64,000 nucleotides of DNA from Methylocella sp. (GTDB taxonomy: Bacteria; Pseudomonadota; Alphaproteobacteria; Rhizobiales; Beijerinckiaceae): contig JBBCGG010000001.1 of assembly GCA_037200525.1 (NCBI GenBank), forward strand, positions 2,150,501 through 2,214,500. The letters run 5' to 3'. Below the pieces are notes generated by a model. The model saw only the letters and a list, made by a program, of their open reading frames with translations, was not told the DNA's origin and ran no database searches. Positions 7,698-16,414 of the stretch are shown in pieces (within the stretch, counting starts at the first letter, position 1; every line of letters begins with the position of its first letter). Position numbers and translations under genes: made by a program.

Positions 7698-9897
7698 GTT
7701 TTACCGGAACGTCGTAAAGCCGGCCACGCGCGAAACGGCGATAGAAATGCCGCAATCCCGGAACGATCACTCTGACGACCGGCACCTCGATGTCGGGGCG
7801 CGTTTGATTGAGAACGAGGAAATCGAGGCCCGCTTGCTTGGCGAGGTCCACGCAGGCGGTCACCTGCTCGCTCGTGTGGAGATTGCCGAACTTCGAACTG
7901 AAGTCGGCTTGGACCAACGGATTCCCGCTCGGCGTCAAGAAGCGATGGTCCTCGAGGCGCAATGGATTGACGCCATCAAGGCTCGATTTCTCCCCGGTCC
8001 CGCCGCCCATCAGACCGAGCGACAGGAATTGATTTAGTTCTGTCAGCGCGCGCAACAAAGCGATTCGCGCATCAAAGTGCGCGCCGGACCCGAACTCAAT
8101 ATTTTCTCGCCCATCTTGCATCCAGTGCGTCACCGCGACAAAGGTCGGAATCCCAAGATCGCTAGTGACGTCGAGCACCCAAAGCCGGCGGCCAGTTTCG
8201 GCCAACTGCTTTCGCAGATCGCGGATATAGGAATCGTCGAACCGGCCGAGGTCTAATTCCGGCCGCTGCAATCGATTGTACCACCAGATCGCGTATGCAT
8301 CCCTTTCCACCAACTCGAGGAAGCCCTGGACGATTGCTTCCTCTAGCGTGTTGCCGGCCGCGCAACCGTTGGAATCCGCTGCAAAGGCGACAGGACCTCT
8401 GTAAAAAAAATACAACAGGCTGGTCGGAAGATATTTGAAGCGTTTGTCGCGCAGAGACCAAACCGGCGACCATTCCATCTCGGCCGATCGATCGAATAAC
8501 GCGGGGGTCGCTCCGAGATCGTCCGGGCCGAACGTCGGAGTGCGGCTCCGCCGCAGCTGCGCCTCGCTGAACAGCAGCACTTTGTTCGGAGAAATGACCT
8601 CATTTTTCGGGAAATCGGTAAACCGCCGCTTCGCTCTGATCTCGTCGCCCTGAAAAATCCCGGAATAGCGTTCGATCGCCTCCATGAGCGCGCTGGCTTC
8701 GCCTTGCTCGGCTGTGCTGCCTTTCCCGAAGCTGCCGCTGCTGAGCCCCACCCTGAGCTCATTGACCGTCTCGGGGCGCCCTGAAAAATTATGCGCGGCA
8801 TGGTAGTTGGTGTTCAAGGGCAGGTCGGCTTGGATCCGCTCGAGACGCGAGACGACGCCGGTGAGCGGACTTACATGCTTGCGGAAACGCGCAACCGTGG
8901 CCGACGGCGAAACGCTGCGGTATCCGCCGCTGGTCATGACCAGCTTGTCGGCGGCGACAAGCTCGATCGGCTCTGGCGCGCGGCGGGGATCACGCAGCTT
9001 CTTGCGGCCACAGCTCGGACATTGCGGGCGCGCCGCGACGTAATGCTTCACGATGGTCGAGCCGAGCAGGTCTAGGCTTACGATGTGATCGCTCAATTGC
9101 GTGCGAAAATCGCTGGCGATCGCTTTCGCAATCTCAACAGCCGCAAAATGGATGGCGCTCTGTCCGAACGTCTCCTTGGCCAGCGGCGAAACGGCGATGC
9201 AGCGGGCCTCTCTCCGGTCGAGAAGCGCCTTGATCTCCCGGTTCCTTTTCATCCGCTCGTCAAGACAGCTCCAGCAGGCGCCCTTGCCTGGTCTGAACAC
9301 CGGCCCCACCAACGGGAAAATGCCGGAGGGTTGGACGAGCAACCAGGGGGCGCCGTCCGCCAAATGGTGCTGGTTCAGTTCGGCCAATCGCGGGTCGAGA
9401 TAATCGTTCACCAAGGTGACCGTCAGATCGGCGGAGCGCTTGACGACGCGAACGCCAAGCTCGCTTAGGGCGGCGCCGAGTTCCGTCGCCCCCTGCACGT
9501 CGATTGATTGGATGCGCACACGACATTTCTGGAGATTTCTCTCCGCGATCTCCGGCGGCAGGCCAAGGCTCGCCCAATAAGCGGCCGCGGCGCCATTCGA
9601 AGAGCTCGACGCCGGGATGACATAACGCCGATCGAGCAACCGCGTTAAGGCTTCGCGAATTTGCTCCGACGGAAATTCATGCTCCAACTCGCGAACGAGC
9701 TCCTGAAAGCTCCTTCCACCCTTCGCTATCGCGGCGGCGAGCGCACAATAGAGTTCGCCGTGAAGCAAAAACTTCCGGTCCTCGGAATAGAGGCACACGA
9801 CATCAGGCGGCAGCACATAGACGGAGAAGTTCGGCGCGAACTGCGGAACGTCCTTGCTGTTTTGCTGGATAAAGTCGTTTCCCTGATAACCTGTCAT
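7636..9897 (-). CDS. TOMM cyclodehydratase: leader-binding ThiF-like domain fused to YcaO
   Basis: This 753-residue fusion should bind the precursor leader and cyclise core cysteines to thiazolines with ATP. Residues about 20-95 form a winged-helix leader-binding (RRE) module (VLPPDVVCLYSEDRKFLL to LLDRRYVI). A ThiF/E1-like region follows, with two Cys pairs that would hold zinc (CWSC 208-211, CPSC 293-296). The YcaO domain starts near 345; its ATP-site segments are KGSTAEQGEASALMEAIER and GNTLEEAIVQGFLELVERDA. The protein ends NPIHPHT, not the PxPxP usual in azoline-forming YcaO proteins. It starts four bases after a small reading frame and 260 bases after the precursor gene. Confidence 0.9.
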   Translation of the reverse strand: MTGYQGNDFIQQNSKDVPQFAPNFSVYVLPPDVVCLYSEDRKFLLHGELYCALAAAIAKGGRSFQELVRELEHEFPSEQIREALTRLLDRRYVIPASSSSNGAAAAYWASLGLPPEIAERNLQKCRVRIQSIDVQGATELGAALSELGVRVVKRSADLTVTLVNDYLDPRLAELNQHHLADGAPWLLVQPSGIFPLVGPVFRPGKGACWSCLDERMKRNREIKALLDRREARCIAVSPLAKETFGQSAIHFAAVEIAKAIASDFRTQLSDHIVSLDLLGSTIVKHYVAARPQCPSCGRKKLRDPRRAPEPIELVAADKLVMTSGGYRSVSPSATVARFRKHVSPLTGVVSRLERIQADLPLNTNYHAAHNFSGRPETVNELRVGLSSGSFGKGSTAEQGEASALMEAIERYSGIFQGDEIRAKRRFTDFPKNEVISPNKVLLFSEAQLRRSRTPTFGPDDLGATPALFDRSAEMEWSPVWSLRDKRFKYLPTSLLYFFYRGPVAFAADSNGCAAGNTLEEAIVQGFLELVERDAYAIWWYNRLQRPELDLGRFDDSYIRDLRKQLAETGRRLWVLDVTSDLGIPTFVAVTHWMQDGRENIEFGSGAHFDARIALLRALTELNQFLSLGLMGGGTGEKSSLDGVNPLRLEDHRFLTPSGNPLVQADFSSKFGNLHTSEQVTACVDLAKQAGLDFLVLNQTRPDIEVPVVRVIVPGLRHFYRRFARGRLYDVPVKLGWRDQPLKENELNPIHPHT

Positions 9898-9901
9898 GAG
9901 G

Positions 9902-10114
9902 TCAGTACGCGCACCTTCGCCACGGCTCCGGACGCCGGCCCCAGACGCATTCGCTGCTCGCCTGGGCTTCGCAATCCAACTCGCGCACTAGCATTTCTAA
10001 ATCTGGAGTCTCTCGATAAGGTTCGCCGCCCAATCGATCCGCGTGCATGCGCCTCAAGCGCGCACCGCCGGGGCGGCGCGAACAAGCCGTCGTCACCGAC
10101 TCGAGCGTGGTCAA
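9902..10114 (-). CDS. Possible small protein coupled to the YcaO gene
   Basis: A 70-residue frame (from a TTG at 10114; an ATG at 10048 would give 48 residues) fills the gap between the precursor and YcaO genes and stops 4 bases before the YcaO ATG, a spacing typical of translational coupling. Its third codon positions are more GC-rich than those of the competing frame 9894-10139, which instead overlaps the YcaO start as ATGA. It has four cysteines, a helical stretch (PDLEMLVRELDCEAQ) and a Trp/Arg-rich end. I know no homologue. It could be an accessory peptide, a second substrate, or simply a leader frame; there is no clear ribosome site. Confidence 0.35.
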   Translation of the reverse strand: MTTLESVTTACSRRPGGARLRRMHADRLGGEPYRETPDLEMLVRELDCEAQASSECVWGRRPEPWRRCAY

Positions 10115-10160
10115 ACTTGGCTCTCTCGACCTGCGTCAATGCAATCGGACGGCGCTCCAG

Positions 10161-10625
10161 TCAGCACACGAAGCACCCTCCCCAGGACAAGCAGCAGCCG
10201 CCGCCCCAGCCCCATCCGCCGCCACAGCCGCAACCGCCGCAGCCTCCAAAGCCACAGCCTCTGCCGCAACCCCTGCAGCCGCCATGCCCGCAGCCGCCGC
10301 AGCCTCTAAAGCCGCCGCCGCAGCCACGTCCGCCGCAGCCGCGTCCACCACAGCCGCCGCCGTGGCAACCGCAGCCGCCTCGAGCGAGTTGTATCCCTGA
10401 CTGCGCTCCGAGTTGTTCCTTGTCAAAGAGGTGGAACGTCGCGAGGCTGACGTCGGAAATCTCTTCCTCACCGAAATTGAGGACCTGAAACGGCGCCATA
10501 TTCACCTGCGGCATCTCGGCTGCCGACCCGCTGGCCGACGCCGCCAAAGACGCCCCCGCGATTCCGAGCACAGATGCAACCTTGCTTGGGCGCTTCAACT
10601 TTAAATTGCGTTTCGCTTGCGGCAT
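10161..10625 (-). CDS. Gly/Cys-repeat TOMM (thiazole peptide) precursor
   Basis: This 154-residue peptide has a leader of about 82 residues and a core of about 72 that is almost only Gly (39) and Cys (17) with a few Arg, His, Phe and Trp, arranged as GGCGGC and RGCGGC units and ending GGCFVC. That is the substrate composition expected for a cyclodehydratase making many thiazoles, like microcin B17 or the Gly/Cys-rich bacillus heterocycle peptides. The leader starts with a basic segment, a hydrophobic Ala/Gly/Ser run (SVLGIAGASLAAS) resembling a signal peptide, and an acidic helix (FGEEEISDVSLATFHLFDKE) that probably docks with the enzyme. A strong GAGGAGG lies 10 bases before the ATG. It heads the cluster. 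Confidence 0.85.
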   Translation of the reverse strand: MPQAKRNLKLKRPSKVASVLGIAGASLAASASGSAAEMPQVNMAPFQVLNFGEEEISDVSLATFHLFDKEQLGAQSGIQLARGGCGCHGGGCGGRGCGGRGCGGGFRGCGGCGHGGCRGCGRGCGFGGCGGCGCGGGWGWGGGCCLSWGGCFVC

Positions 10626-11238
10626 GGCAGAGTTCCTCCTCTCTGACTTACTTCAAACAATTGCCTGACGAATCCACGGCATCCATAGCACCCTTTCCAC
10701 GCGTGGAATAGAGTTGATGCGACCCATCGCGGTCCCAGACGGCGGCTCGATCAGCTTCATCGATGGCTCCGCGCCACTCGGATTTGCAACGCCGGAGGGG
10801 CCTTCGACGCATCTCTCCAAATACGCGATTTCGGCATCGCCCTGATCAATCTTTTGAGAAGTCCCGCGACAACCATCCAGGGTTGCGGCCGGGTCGGATT
10901 CATATCTGCGCTTCCGCCTTACGCTAAGGGCCGTTAACGACACGGTCTGGTCGAGGGCCGCAAGCCGCTGTCCGTCAGGATCGTCAACCGATTGATGAGA
11001 TGCGTTTGTCTAGAAGAGAGCGGGAACGCGGCGAAGCTATTTGAGACGCTCTCGATGGTAGCCAAGCAGCAATCAGTGCGCTGAGCTTTTTTGCTGAGCG
11101 GGTGCGAGCGCGCGCCAAGCTTAGTAGGTCGCGCCTTAAAAGCAAACGCGCAAGGGAACCTTTCAACTTCTCCGCTCTTAGCCCCGCCTGGTCGGGGAAA
11201 CTGCGCTCCCAGTCACGCTAAACGCCAAGGAGTTTCTT
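10626..11238. other. Divergent intergenic region between the TOMM cluster and the PA2169-family gene
   Basis: The region should contain the promoter of the minus-strand TOMM cluster and that of the plus-strand gene at 11239. A 96-codon frame (10943-10653, minus) crosses it without a convincing ribosome site or family match. The palindrome at 10696-10709 is its only clear motif. Confidence 0.4.
10696..10709. promoter_or_regulatory. 14-bp perfect palindrome upstream of the precursor gene
   Basis: TTCCACGCGTGGAA reads the same on both strands and lies about 70 bases before the precursor ATG, where an operator or activator site would be expected. No regulator gene is adjacent, so the binding protein is unknown. 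Confidence 0.3.
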
Positions 11239-11687
11239 ATGGACATCGACAAGGACGAGGTAATCTCGACGTTGAACGCTCTGCTTCAAACGACGAAAGA
11301 CGGTGAGGAGGGATTTCGCACCTGCGCGCAGAACGTCAGAAGCACGGCGCTTAAGGCCGTTTTTGAGACGGCGGCCACGAGATGCGACGAGGGGGCGGCG
11401 GAACTTAAGACAAAGATCCGCGGCCTGGGTGGGCAACCAACTGAAAGGGGGTCGACGTCAGCGTTGCTTCATCGCGGCTGGACAAATCTTAAAGCGTCCA
11501 TCGTAGGAATGGATGATCACGCTGTGCTCGTCGAATGCGAACGCGGCGAAGACGCCGCAAAAGGAGCTTACGAAGCGGCGCTCAAAAAAGATTGCCCCCC
11601 GATATAAGAACAATCGTCGAGCGCCAATTCAGAGGCGTAATGGAAAATCACGACCGGGTGCACAACCTTCGCAACGCAGCGGCGTGA
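11239..11687 (+). pseudogene. PA2169-family (DUF2383) four-helix protein gene, frameshifted near its end
   Basis: The first 119 codons match the PA2169/DUF2383 four-helix-bundle family (STLNALLQTTKDGEEGF, TKIRGLGGQPTERGS, AYEAALKKDCPP), small ferritin-like proteins of unknown role often tied to stress. The frame then stops at 11607. The missing family end ([29 protein letters not shown]) is present in another frame up to a TGA at 11685-11687. The break is a run of six C (11595-11600); seven would restore a protein of about 148 residues, the usual length. An AAGGAG lies shortly before the ATG. A homopolymer sequencing error is as likely as a real mutation. Confidence 0.8.
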
Positions 11688-11862
11688 CCGTAAGCGACAA
11701 TTGGCGACGACATATCGCAGAGCTATGAGCCCGGGTTGCATCCTTTCGGGGGAGGCATTGCGCTTGCTTGGGAATTACTCGATCCCTAATGTGGCGCGTA
11801 GTAGCCGTCCAACGTATGCCGCGTCGGGCGTAGCCTCTGCAATAACATTTCCTGGGACATTC

Positions 11863-13803
11863 ATGGCGCTGGTCAAAAGAGCCGTCCTCGATCGCAAAGG
11901 GATTGAGGCCAAGGCGGCGAAAGTCGAAACGCCATCGCCTGAGATGGGTGCGGAAAAGGCTACGGTCAGGGGTCGCACGCAGACTCGCGGCCGAGCCACA
12001 AAAAAAAGCGCCCTCGACCGCATCGGCATAGCGACGGAAGAATTAGGGAGCGGCGTCGCAGAGGCCGCAGCCGCCGCGGAGGAGCTTCGCCGGGCGCTGG
12101 AGCAGATTTCCACCGCCGCGGAAGAGGCTGCCGGCGCGTCCCAGGAATCTCTGGCGGCGATCACGGCGCTAAGCGGGGCGTTCGCCGAAGCGCGAAATCG
12201 CGCGACGGACGCGCGAGGCCGCACGGACGCCTTACGAGCCTTGCTCGCCGAGGCGGCGACGCATATCAAGACATCGGTTGCGGCGGTCGAGGCCAACGCC
12301 GCTCGCCAGATGGCCTCCATCGACTTGATCGTCGCCCTCGAACGGCACGCCGGGAATATCGGCGACATAACGCACGCGGTGGCGGAGCTTTCCGATCAGA
12401 CCAACCTATTAGCTCTGAACGCCGCCATTGAAGCGGCCCGGGCCGGCGACCACGGGCGAGGCTTCGCTGTCGTCGCGGACGAGGTGCGCACGCTTGCCGG
12501 GATGACGGAGAAGCGCTCTCGCGAGGTGCAGAACTTGGCGCGGAGCGTAGGCGACGAAGTCCGGTTACTGGCGGAACAGATTCGCGAGGCGGCGACCGTT
12601 GCTGCGAAGGAGGCTCAAACCGCGGGGCACATCTCCGCCGATCTTGACGACATTCGGCTTGGCATAACGACACTGGCGGAAGGCAGTCAGACTATTTTGA
12701 CTGCCTCTGTTCAGGTGGATGGGGCCGCCAAAGAAGCTCAGCTTGCCGCCGAAACTGTCGCCGGCGCCGCTGAACAGCAGGCCGCCGCCGCCGCTGAAGC
12801 GCAACGCGCCGTTCATCAGCAAAGCAGCGCGCTCGATCAGAGCCAGCGGACGGCGCAGTCGCTCGCAGCCTTGGTGGAGGGCTTGCGGTCAAGAGAGAAT
12901 GCCGGCCTCGCAGTCGAACAGGTAAGCGCCGCCGCCGAGGAGCTGTCAGCGACCTTGCAAGAATTGTCCGGCGCGGCGGGAGAGATTATGGCCGCAATCA
13001 ATCAGATCGGTCGAGGCGCCCAAAGCCAGGCGGCGGCGACCCAAGAAGCCAACGCGGCCATCAGCCAGATCGCCGCGGCGGCGGCCGCCGTCGGCGAGAG
13101 CGCAAGGCTCGCGGTAGGGCGCGCCGAGGCCGCAGGCTCCGGGTTCAAGGAGAACCATAAAGCAATTGACAGGCTGACCGCTGGGGTTGAGACCTCCCTG
13201 CGTGAAAACCGTCGTGTTTTCAGCCTCATTGGACCACTCGAAGACTCCGCCGGGCGCATCGAGAAGATCGTTGACGGCATAACTCTTGTCGCAGTGCAGA
13301 TTACTATGCTGGCCGTGACGGGCTCGGTCGAGGCGGCTCGAGCCGGCGATTTTGGCCGCGGGTTCGCGATCGTGTCTGGCGACATTCGGAGCTTGGCGCA
13401 GCAGTCGTCGGACAATGCTGATCGCGTGAAGGATCTGATCCGCGCCATAAGATCTCAGATCACGATCGCCCGTCGGGATCTGGAGCAGATCGTGACGGCC
13501 TTGGAAGGGGAGCTCGATAAAAATCGCCTGGTCAACGATCGGCTGGGCGTCATCGAATCCCATTTGGCGCTGGTGCGCGAGGCCAATCTCGAGATCTCAA
13601 AAGGAGCGGATGCAGCGTTGACATCGGTGCGAGAGGTGGTGGCCGGAACACAGCAGGTCGCAGCGGCAGCGGAAGAGACCAGCGGCGCTGCAACGCAGGC
13701 TGCGTCATCCGCCAAGCAACAGGCGCGCGGCGCCGAGAGCCTCGCGGCGGCCATCGAAGAGATCGCCTCGCTGGCCGAAGTGCTGCAAACGTCGGGCGCA
13801 TAG
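11863..13803 (+). CDS. Soluble methyl-accepting chemotaxis protein with two signalling modules
   Basis: The protein is a long coiled coil rich in Ala, Glu and Gln with no membrane segment or obvious sensory domain, so it should sit in the cytoplasm. It carries two chemoreceptor hairpin tips: a standard one near residues 175-215 ([35 protein letters not shown] is the family pattern; key residues E, R and the GRGFAVVA turn are present) and a degenerate second near 476-515 ([29 protein letters not shown]). Pairs of Glu/Gln/Ala-rich heptads around each tip are likely methylation helices for CheR and CheB. An ATG at 11863 is chosen; an upstream start at 11701 is possible. It heads the chemosensory operon. 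Confidence 0.85.
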   Translation: MALVKRAVLDRKGIEAKAAKVETPSPEMGAEKATVRGRTQTRGRATKKSALDRIGIATEELGSGVAEAAAAAEELRRALEQISTAAEEAAGASQESLAAITALSGAFAEARNRATDARGRTDALRALLAEAATHIKTSVAAVEANAARQMASIDLIVALERHAGNIGDITHAVAELSDQTNLLALNAAIEAARAGDHGRGFAVVADEVRTLAGMTEKRSREVQNLARSVGDEVRLLAEQIREAATVAAKEAQTAGHISADLDDIRLGITTLAEGSQTILTASVQVDGAAKEAQLAAETVAGAAEQQAAAAAEAQRAVHQQSSALDQSQRTAQSLAALVEGLRSRENAGLAVEQVSAAAEELSATLQELSGAAGEIMAAINQIGRGAQSQAAATQEANAAISQIAAAAAAVGESARLAVGRAEAAGSGFKENHKAIDRLTAGVETSLRENRRVFSLIGPLEDSAGRIEKIVDGITLVAVQITMLAVTGSVEAARAGDFGRGFAIVSGDIRSLAQQSSDNADRVKDLIRAIRSQITIARRDLEQIVTALEGELDKNRLVNDRLGVIESHLALVREANLEISKGADAALTSVREVVAGTQQVAAAAEETSGAATQAASSAKQQARGAESLAAAIEEIASLAEVLQTSGA

Positions 13804-13805
13804 CC

Positions 13806-15302
13806 ATGACCCAAGGGGCGCCCTCCGATGGCCTGCGCGTCCTCAACGTTCGGGTTGGGGCGACTCGCCTCGCCCTGCCGGCGAGCGATGTGGCTGAGAT
13901 ATTTAAAAATCCCCGCGTGACGCGCGTGCCCAATACGCCGCGCAGCGTCGTCGGCGTCGCCAATCTGCGGGGAGCCGTGGTGCCGGTGCTATCCCTGGCC
14001 CGACTGCTAGGCCAGGAAAGCCCGGCGACGGAAGGTCAAGGGACCGAAAGCCAGGCGACGATCTCGGCGTCGCGCGTTCTTCTTATCGGGGACGCAACGA
14101 TCGGTCTGATCGTCGACGAAGTGTCCTCGCTCTCGATGCGGACGAATGCCGCCGGCCATCCGTCGAGCGCTGCGCGTTTGTTTATCGACGACGATGGCGC
14201 GGTACGGATCGTTGATCTTGAAAGCCTGATCAAATCTCAATTCGGGGCGATCGCCCAACGCGTCGAGGCCAAAGCGGTTCAAGGCGCGGCGCGAGCGCCG
14301 GCGGCAACATCCTCCGACGAGGTCGCCATGCTTAGCTTCACTCTTGCCGATCAAGCCTATGCGCTTCGGCTCGATCATGTAAGCGAAGTGATGGCGGTCC
14401 CGCCCCATATAGCCTCCTTGCCTCACGCGGACGTCGCGAGCCTCGGGGTCATTGCCTCGCGCGATAGGCTTCTGCCGTTGGTCTCCCTGCGCGCCCTTCT
14501 CGGCTTTTCGGGCGACCCAGCCGATGCGCCGTCCAAACACGTCATCGTCGCCAAGATCGGCGACTCCCTGATCGGGCTTGTGGTCGACGCTCTGAGGGTC
14601 GTGTTGCGGGCTCCGAAGGCGTCCATCAGCCCGGTGCCGACTGTGTTGAACCGCGGAAACGGCGAAGCGCGGATCGAGTCCATCTATCGCCTTGGCAGTG
14701 GGCAGGGACTGGTCGCCATCCTCTCGCCCGACCGGCTGTTCGAGGATGAGGGCCTCGCGCAGATTCTAGCAGATGAATGTCAGAGAGGCTCCGACATGAA
14801 CGCCGAACGCCAGCATGCCGCAACGGAGCAGGTTATCGTCTTCCGGCTCGGCGAAGAGGAATATGGCCTGCCTATCGCCGCCGTGGACGAGATCGTCGCG
14901 CTGCCGGATGCCTTGACCCGGGTGCCGCGCGCGCCAGCCTTCATCGAGGGCGTGATGAACTTGCGTGGAAAGGTTGTTCCGATCATTGACCAGCGCAGGC
15001 GCTTTGCGGTCGGGGGCGACGACTTCGCCGGCCGCAAGCGCGTGATTGTCGCCACCATCGGAGATTTGCAGGCCGGATTCATCGTCGATAGCGTGTCAGA
15101 AGTGCTGAGCTTTGCGCCGGAACGGCTGCAGCCCACGCCCGATTTGCGCTCGGAAAGCAGTCGCATGTTCGATCGAATCGCCAATGTGGAAATCGACGGG
15201 CGGATGATCCTGCTCATTGATCCGCATGAATTGCTCGACCGGGCGGAGCGCGACCTGCTCGCCGCCGTGACCAAGCCTGACATGGGATTGCCCGCGTCGT
15301 GA
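13806..15302 (+). CDS. cheW: Chemotaxis coupling protein with three CheW domains
   Basis: Three CheW modules lie in one 498-residue chain: about 8-150 (RLALPASDVAEIFKNP, VVGVANLRGAVVPVLSL), about 170-310 (AYALRLDHVSEVMAVPP, RLLPLVSLRALLGF) and about 340-480 (EYGLPIAAVDEIVALPD, IEGVMNLRGKVVPIID). Ordinary CheW has one domain of about 150 residues that links receptors to CheA. A triple protein could bridge several receptor or kinase partners in a cytoplasmic array. It starts 2 bases after the receptor stop and overlaps cheB by 4 bases. The second module lacks the NLRG motif, so that unit may not bind in the usual way. Confidence 0.88.
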   Translation: MTQGAPSDGLRVLNVRVGATRLALPASDVAEIFKNPRVTRVPNTPRSVVGVANLRGAVVPVLSLARLLGQESPATEGQGTESQATISASRVLLIGDATIGLIVDEVSSLSMRTNAAGHPSSAARLFIDDDGAVRIVDLESLIKSQFGAIAQRVEAKAVQGAARAPAATSSDEVAMLSFTLADQAYALRLDHVSEVMAVPPHIASLPHADVASLGVIASRDRLLPLVSLRALLGFSGDPADAPSKHVIVAKIGDSLIGLVVDALRVVLRAPKASISPVPTVLNRGNGEARIESIYRLGSGQGLVAILSPDRLFEDEGLAQILADECQRGSDMNAERQHAATEQVIVFRLGEEEYGLPIAAVDEIVALPDALTRVPRAPAFIEGVMNLRGKVVPIIDQRRRFAVGGDDFAGRKRVIVATIGDLQAGFIVDSVSEVLSFAPERLQPTPDLRSESSRMFDRIANVEIDGRMILLIDPHELLDRAERDLLAAVTKPDMGLPAS

Positions 15303-16414
15303 TTAGGCTGCTGGTCGTCGATGATTCCGCCCTGATGCGCCGCTTGATGAGCGAGGTGTTTACCGAGGCAGGCGATTTCGAGATCGCGTTTGCGCGAGAC
15401 GGCCTCGACGCGCTCGCTCAGCTCGAGAGCTTTAAGCCGAATGTCATTACCCTCGATGTCCAGATGCCGAATATGGATGGTTTAACTTGCCTCGACCGCA
15501 TTATGTTGGAGCGGCCTTGCCCCGTGGTGATGATTTCTTCATTGACCCAGGCTGGCGTGGAGACGACGCTCAAAGCGCTAGCCATGGGCGCGGTGGATTT
15601 TATCGCCAAGCCGGACGGCGCGATCTCTCTGAAGATCGATGAGCTTGCGCCCATCTTGGTCGACAAGGTGCGACAGGCCGCGAAATCGCGGCCGCGAGCC
15701 GCCCACAGACTTGCCGAGCGCGTCCGACTGCGCAGCGGCGCGACCGCTACAGCGCGGCCGGCAACGCGTCGTATAGCGCCAAAAATTGCGGTCGAGCCGC
15801 TGCAAGGGACAGACAACGGCGAGGCCGTTGTGTTGATCGGAACGTCGACCGGCGGCCCCGCGGCGCTGGATGCGCTGCTCTCAAGTCTGCCGGCTGATTT
15901 CCCTTGGCCGTTGGTTGTCGCCCAACATATGCCGGCGACCTTCACCGACGCGCTGGCGCGTCGGCTCGACAGGCTGTGCGCCTTGGATGTCCTTGAAGTC
16001 CGGCGTCCGACGCCGCTGGTCCGCGGGCGCGTTTATATTGGTAAAGGCGACGCCGACGTGATTCTCGGCGCACGGCCTGAGGGCCTCGTTGTGTTGGCCG
16101 CGCCGTCCTCTGCCGAGTTTCGATGGCATCCCAGCGTGGAGCGTCTGGTCATGAGCGCTCTCGCGCATGTCCCAGCCGACCGCTTGATCGGCGTCATGAT
16201 GACTGGCATGGGCAACGACGGCGCCGCCGCCATGGCTCAAATTCGGCAGGGCGGGGGCCATACCATCGCTGAGGCGGAAGAATCGGCCGTGGTATGGGGG
16301 ATGCCCGGCGAATTGGTCAGGGCCGGCGGCGCCGAGTTTGTCGTCCGTCTCGACGAAATCGCCGATCGGTTATTGGACTTGGTTGCCGCCGCCGCGGAGG
16401 TTGACGAGACATGA
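15299..16414 (+). CDS. cheB: Chemotaxis response regulator protein-glutamate methylesterase CheB
   Basis: A receiver domain (residues 1-120, phosphoacceptor Asp53 in TLDVQMPNMDG, Lys in IAKPDG) is joined to a methylesterase domain (about 180-365) with the catalytic Ser in LIGTSTGGPAA, His in VVAQHMP and Asp in MTGMGNDGAAAM. When phosphorylated by CheA it removes methyl groups from, and deamidates, chemoreceptors. The GTG start overlaps the CheW stop (GTGA) and its stop overlaps the cheR ATG. The full length of 371 residues is normal. Confidence 0.95.
   Translation: MIRLLVVDDSALMRRLMSEVFTEAGDFEIAFARDGLDALAQLESFKPNVITLDVQMPNMDGLTCLDRIMLERPCPVVMISSLTQAGVETTLKALAMGAVDFIAKPDGAISLKIDELAPILVDKVRQAAKSRPRAAHRLAERVRLRSGATATARPATRRIAPKIAVEPLQGTDNGEAVVLIGTSTGGPAALDALLSSLPADFPWPLVVAQHMPATFTDALARRLDRLCALDVLEVRRPTPLVRGRVYIGKGDADVILGARPEGLVVLAAPSSAEFRWHPSVERLVMSALAHVPADRLIGVMMTGMGNDGAAAMAQIRQGGGHTIAEAEESAVVWGMPGELVRAGGAEFVVRLDEIADRLLDLVAAAAEVDET

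Noticed and set aside
9661-10488. Long plus-strand frame with Pro/Gln repeats opposite the precursor gene
   Set aside because: It is the complement of the Gly/Cys-rich core; the minus frame has a strong ribosome site and fits the pathway.
10653-10943. 96-codon minus-strand frame before the TOMM precursor
   Set aside because: No ribosome site, no family pattern, and it covers the likely promoter and palindrome.
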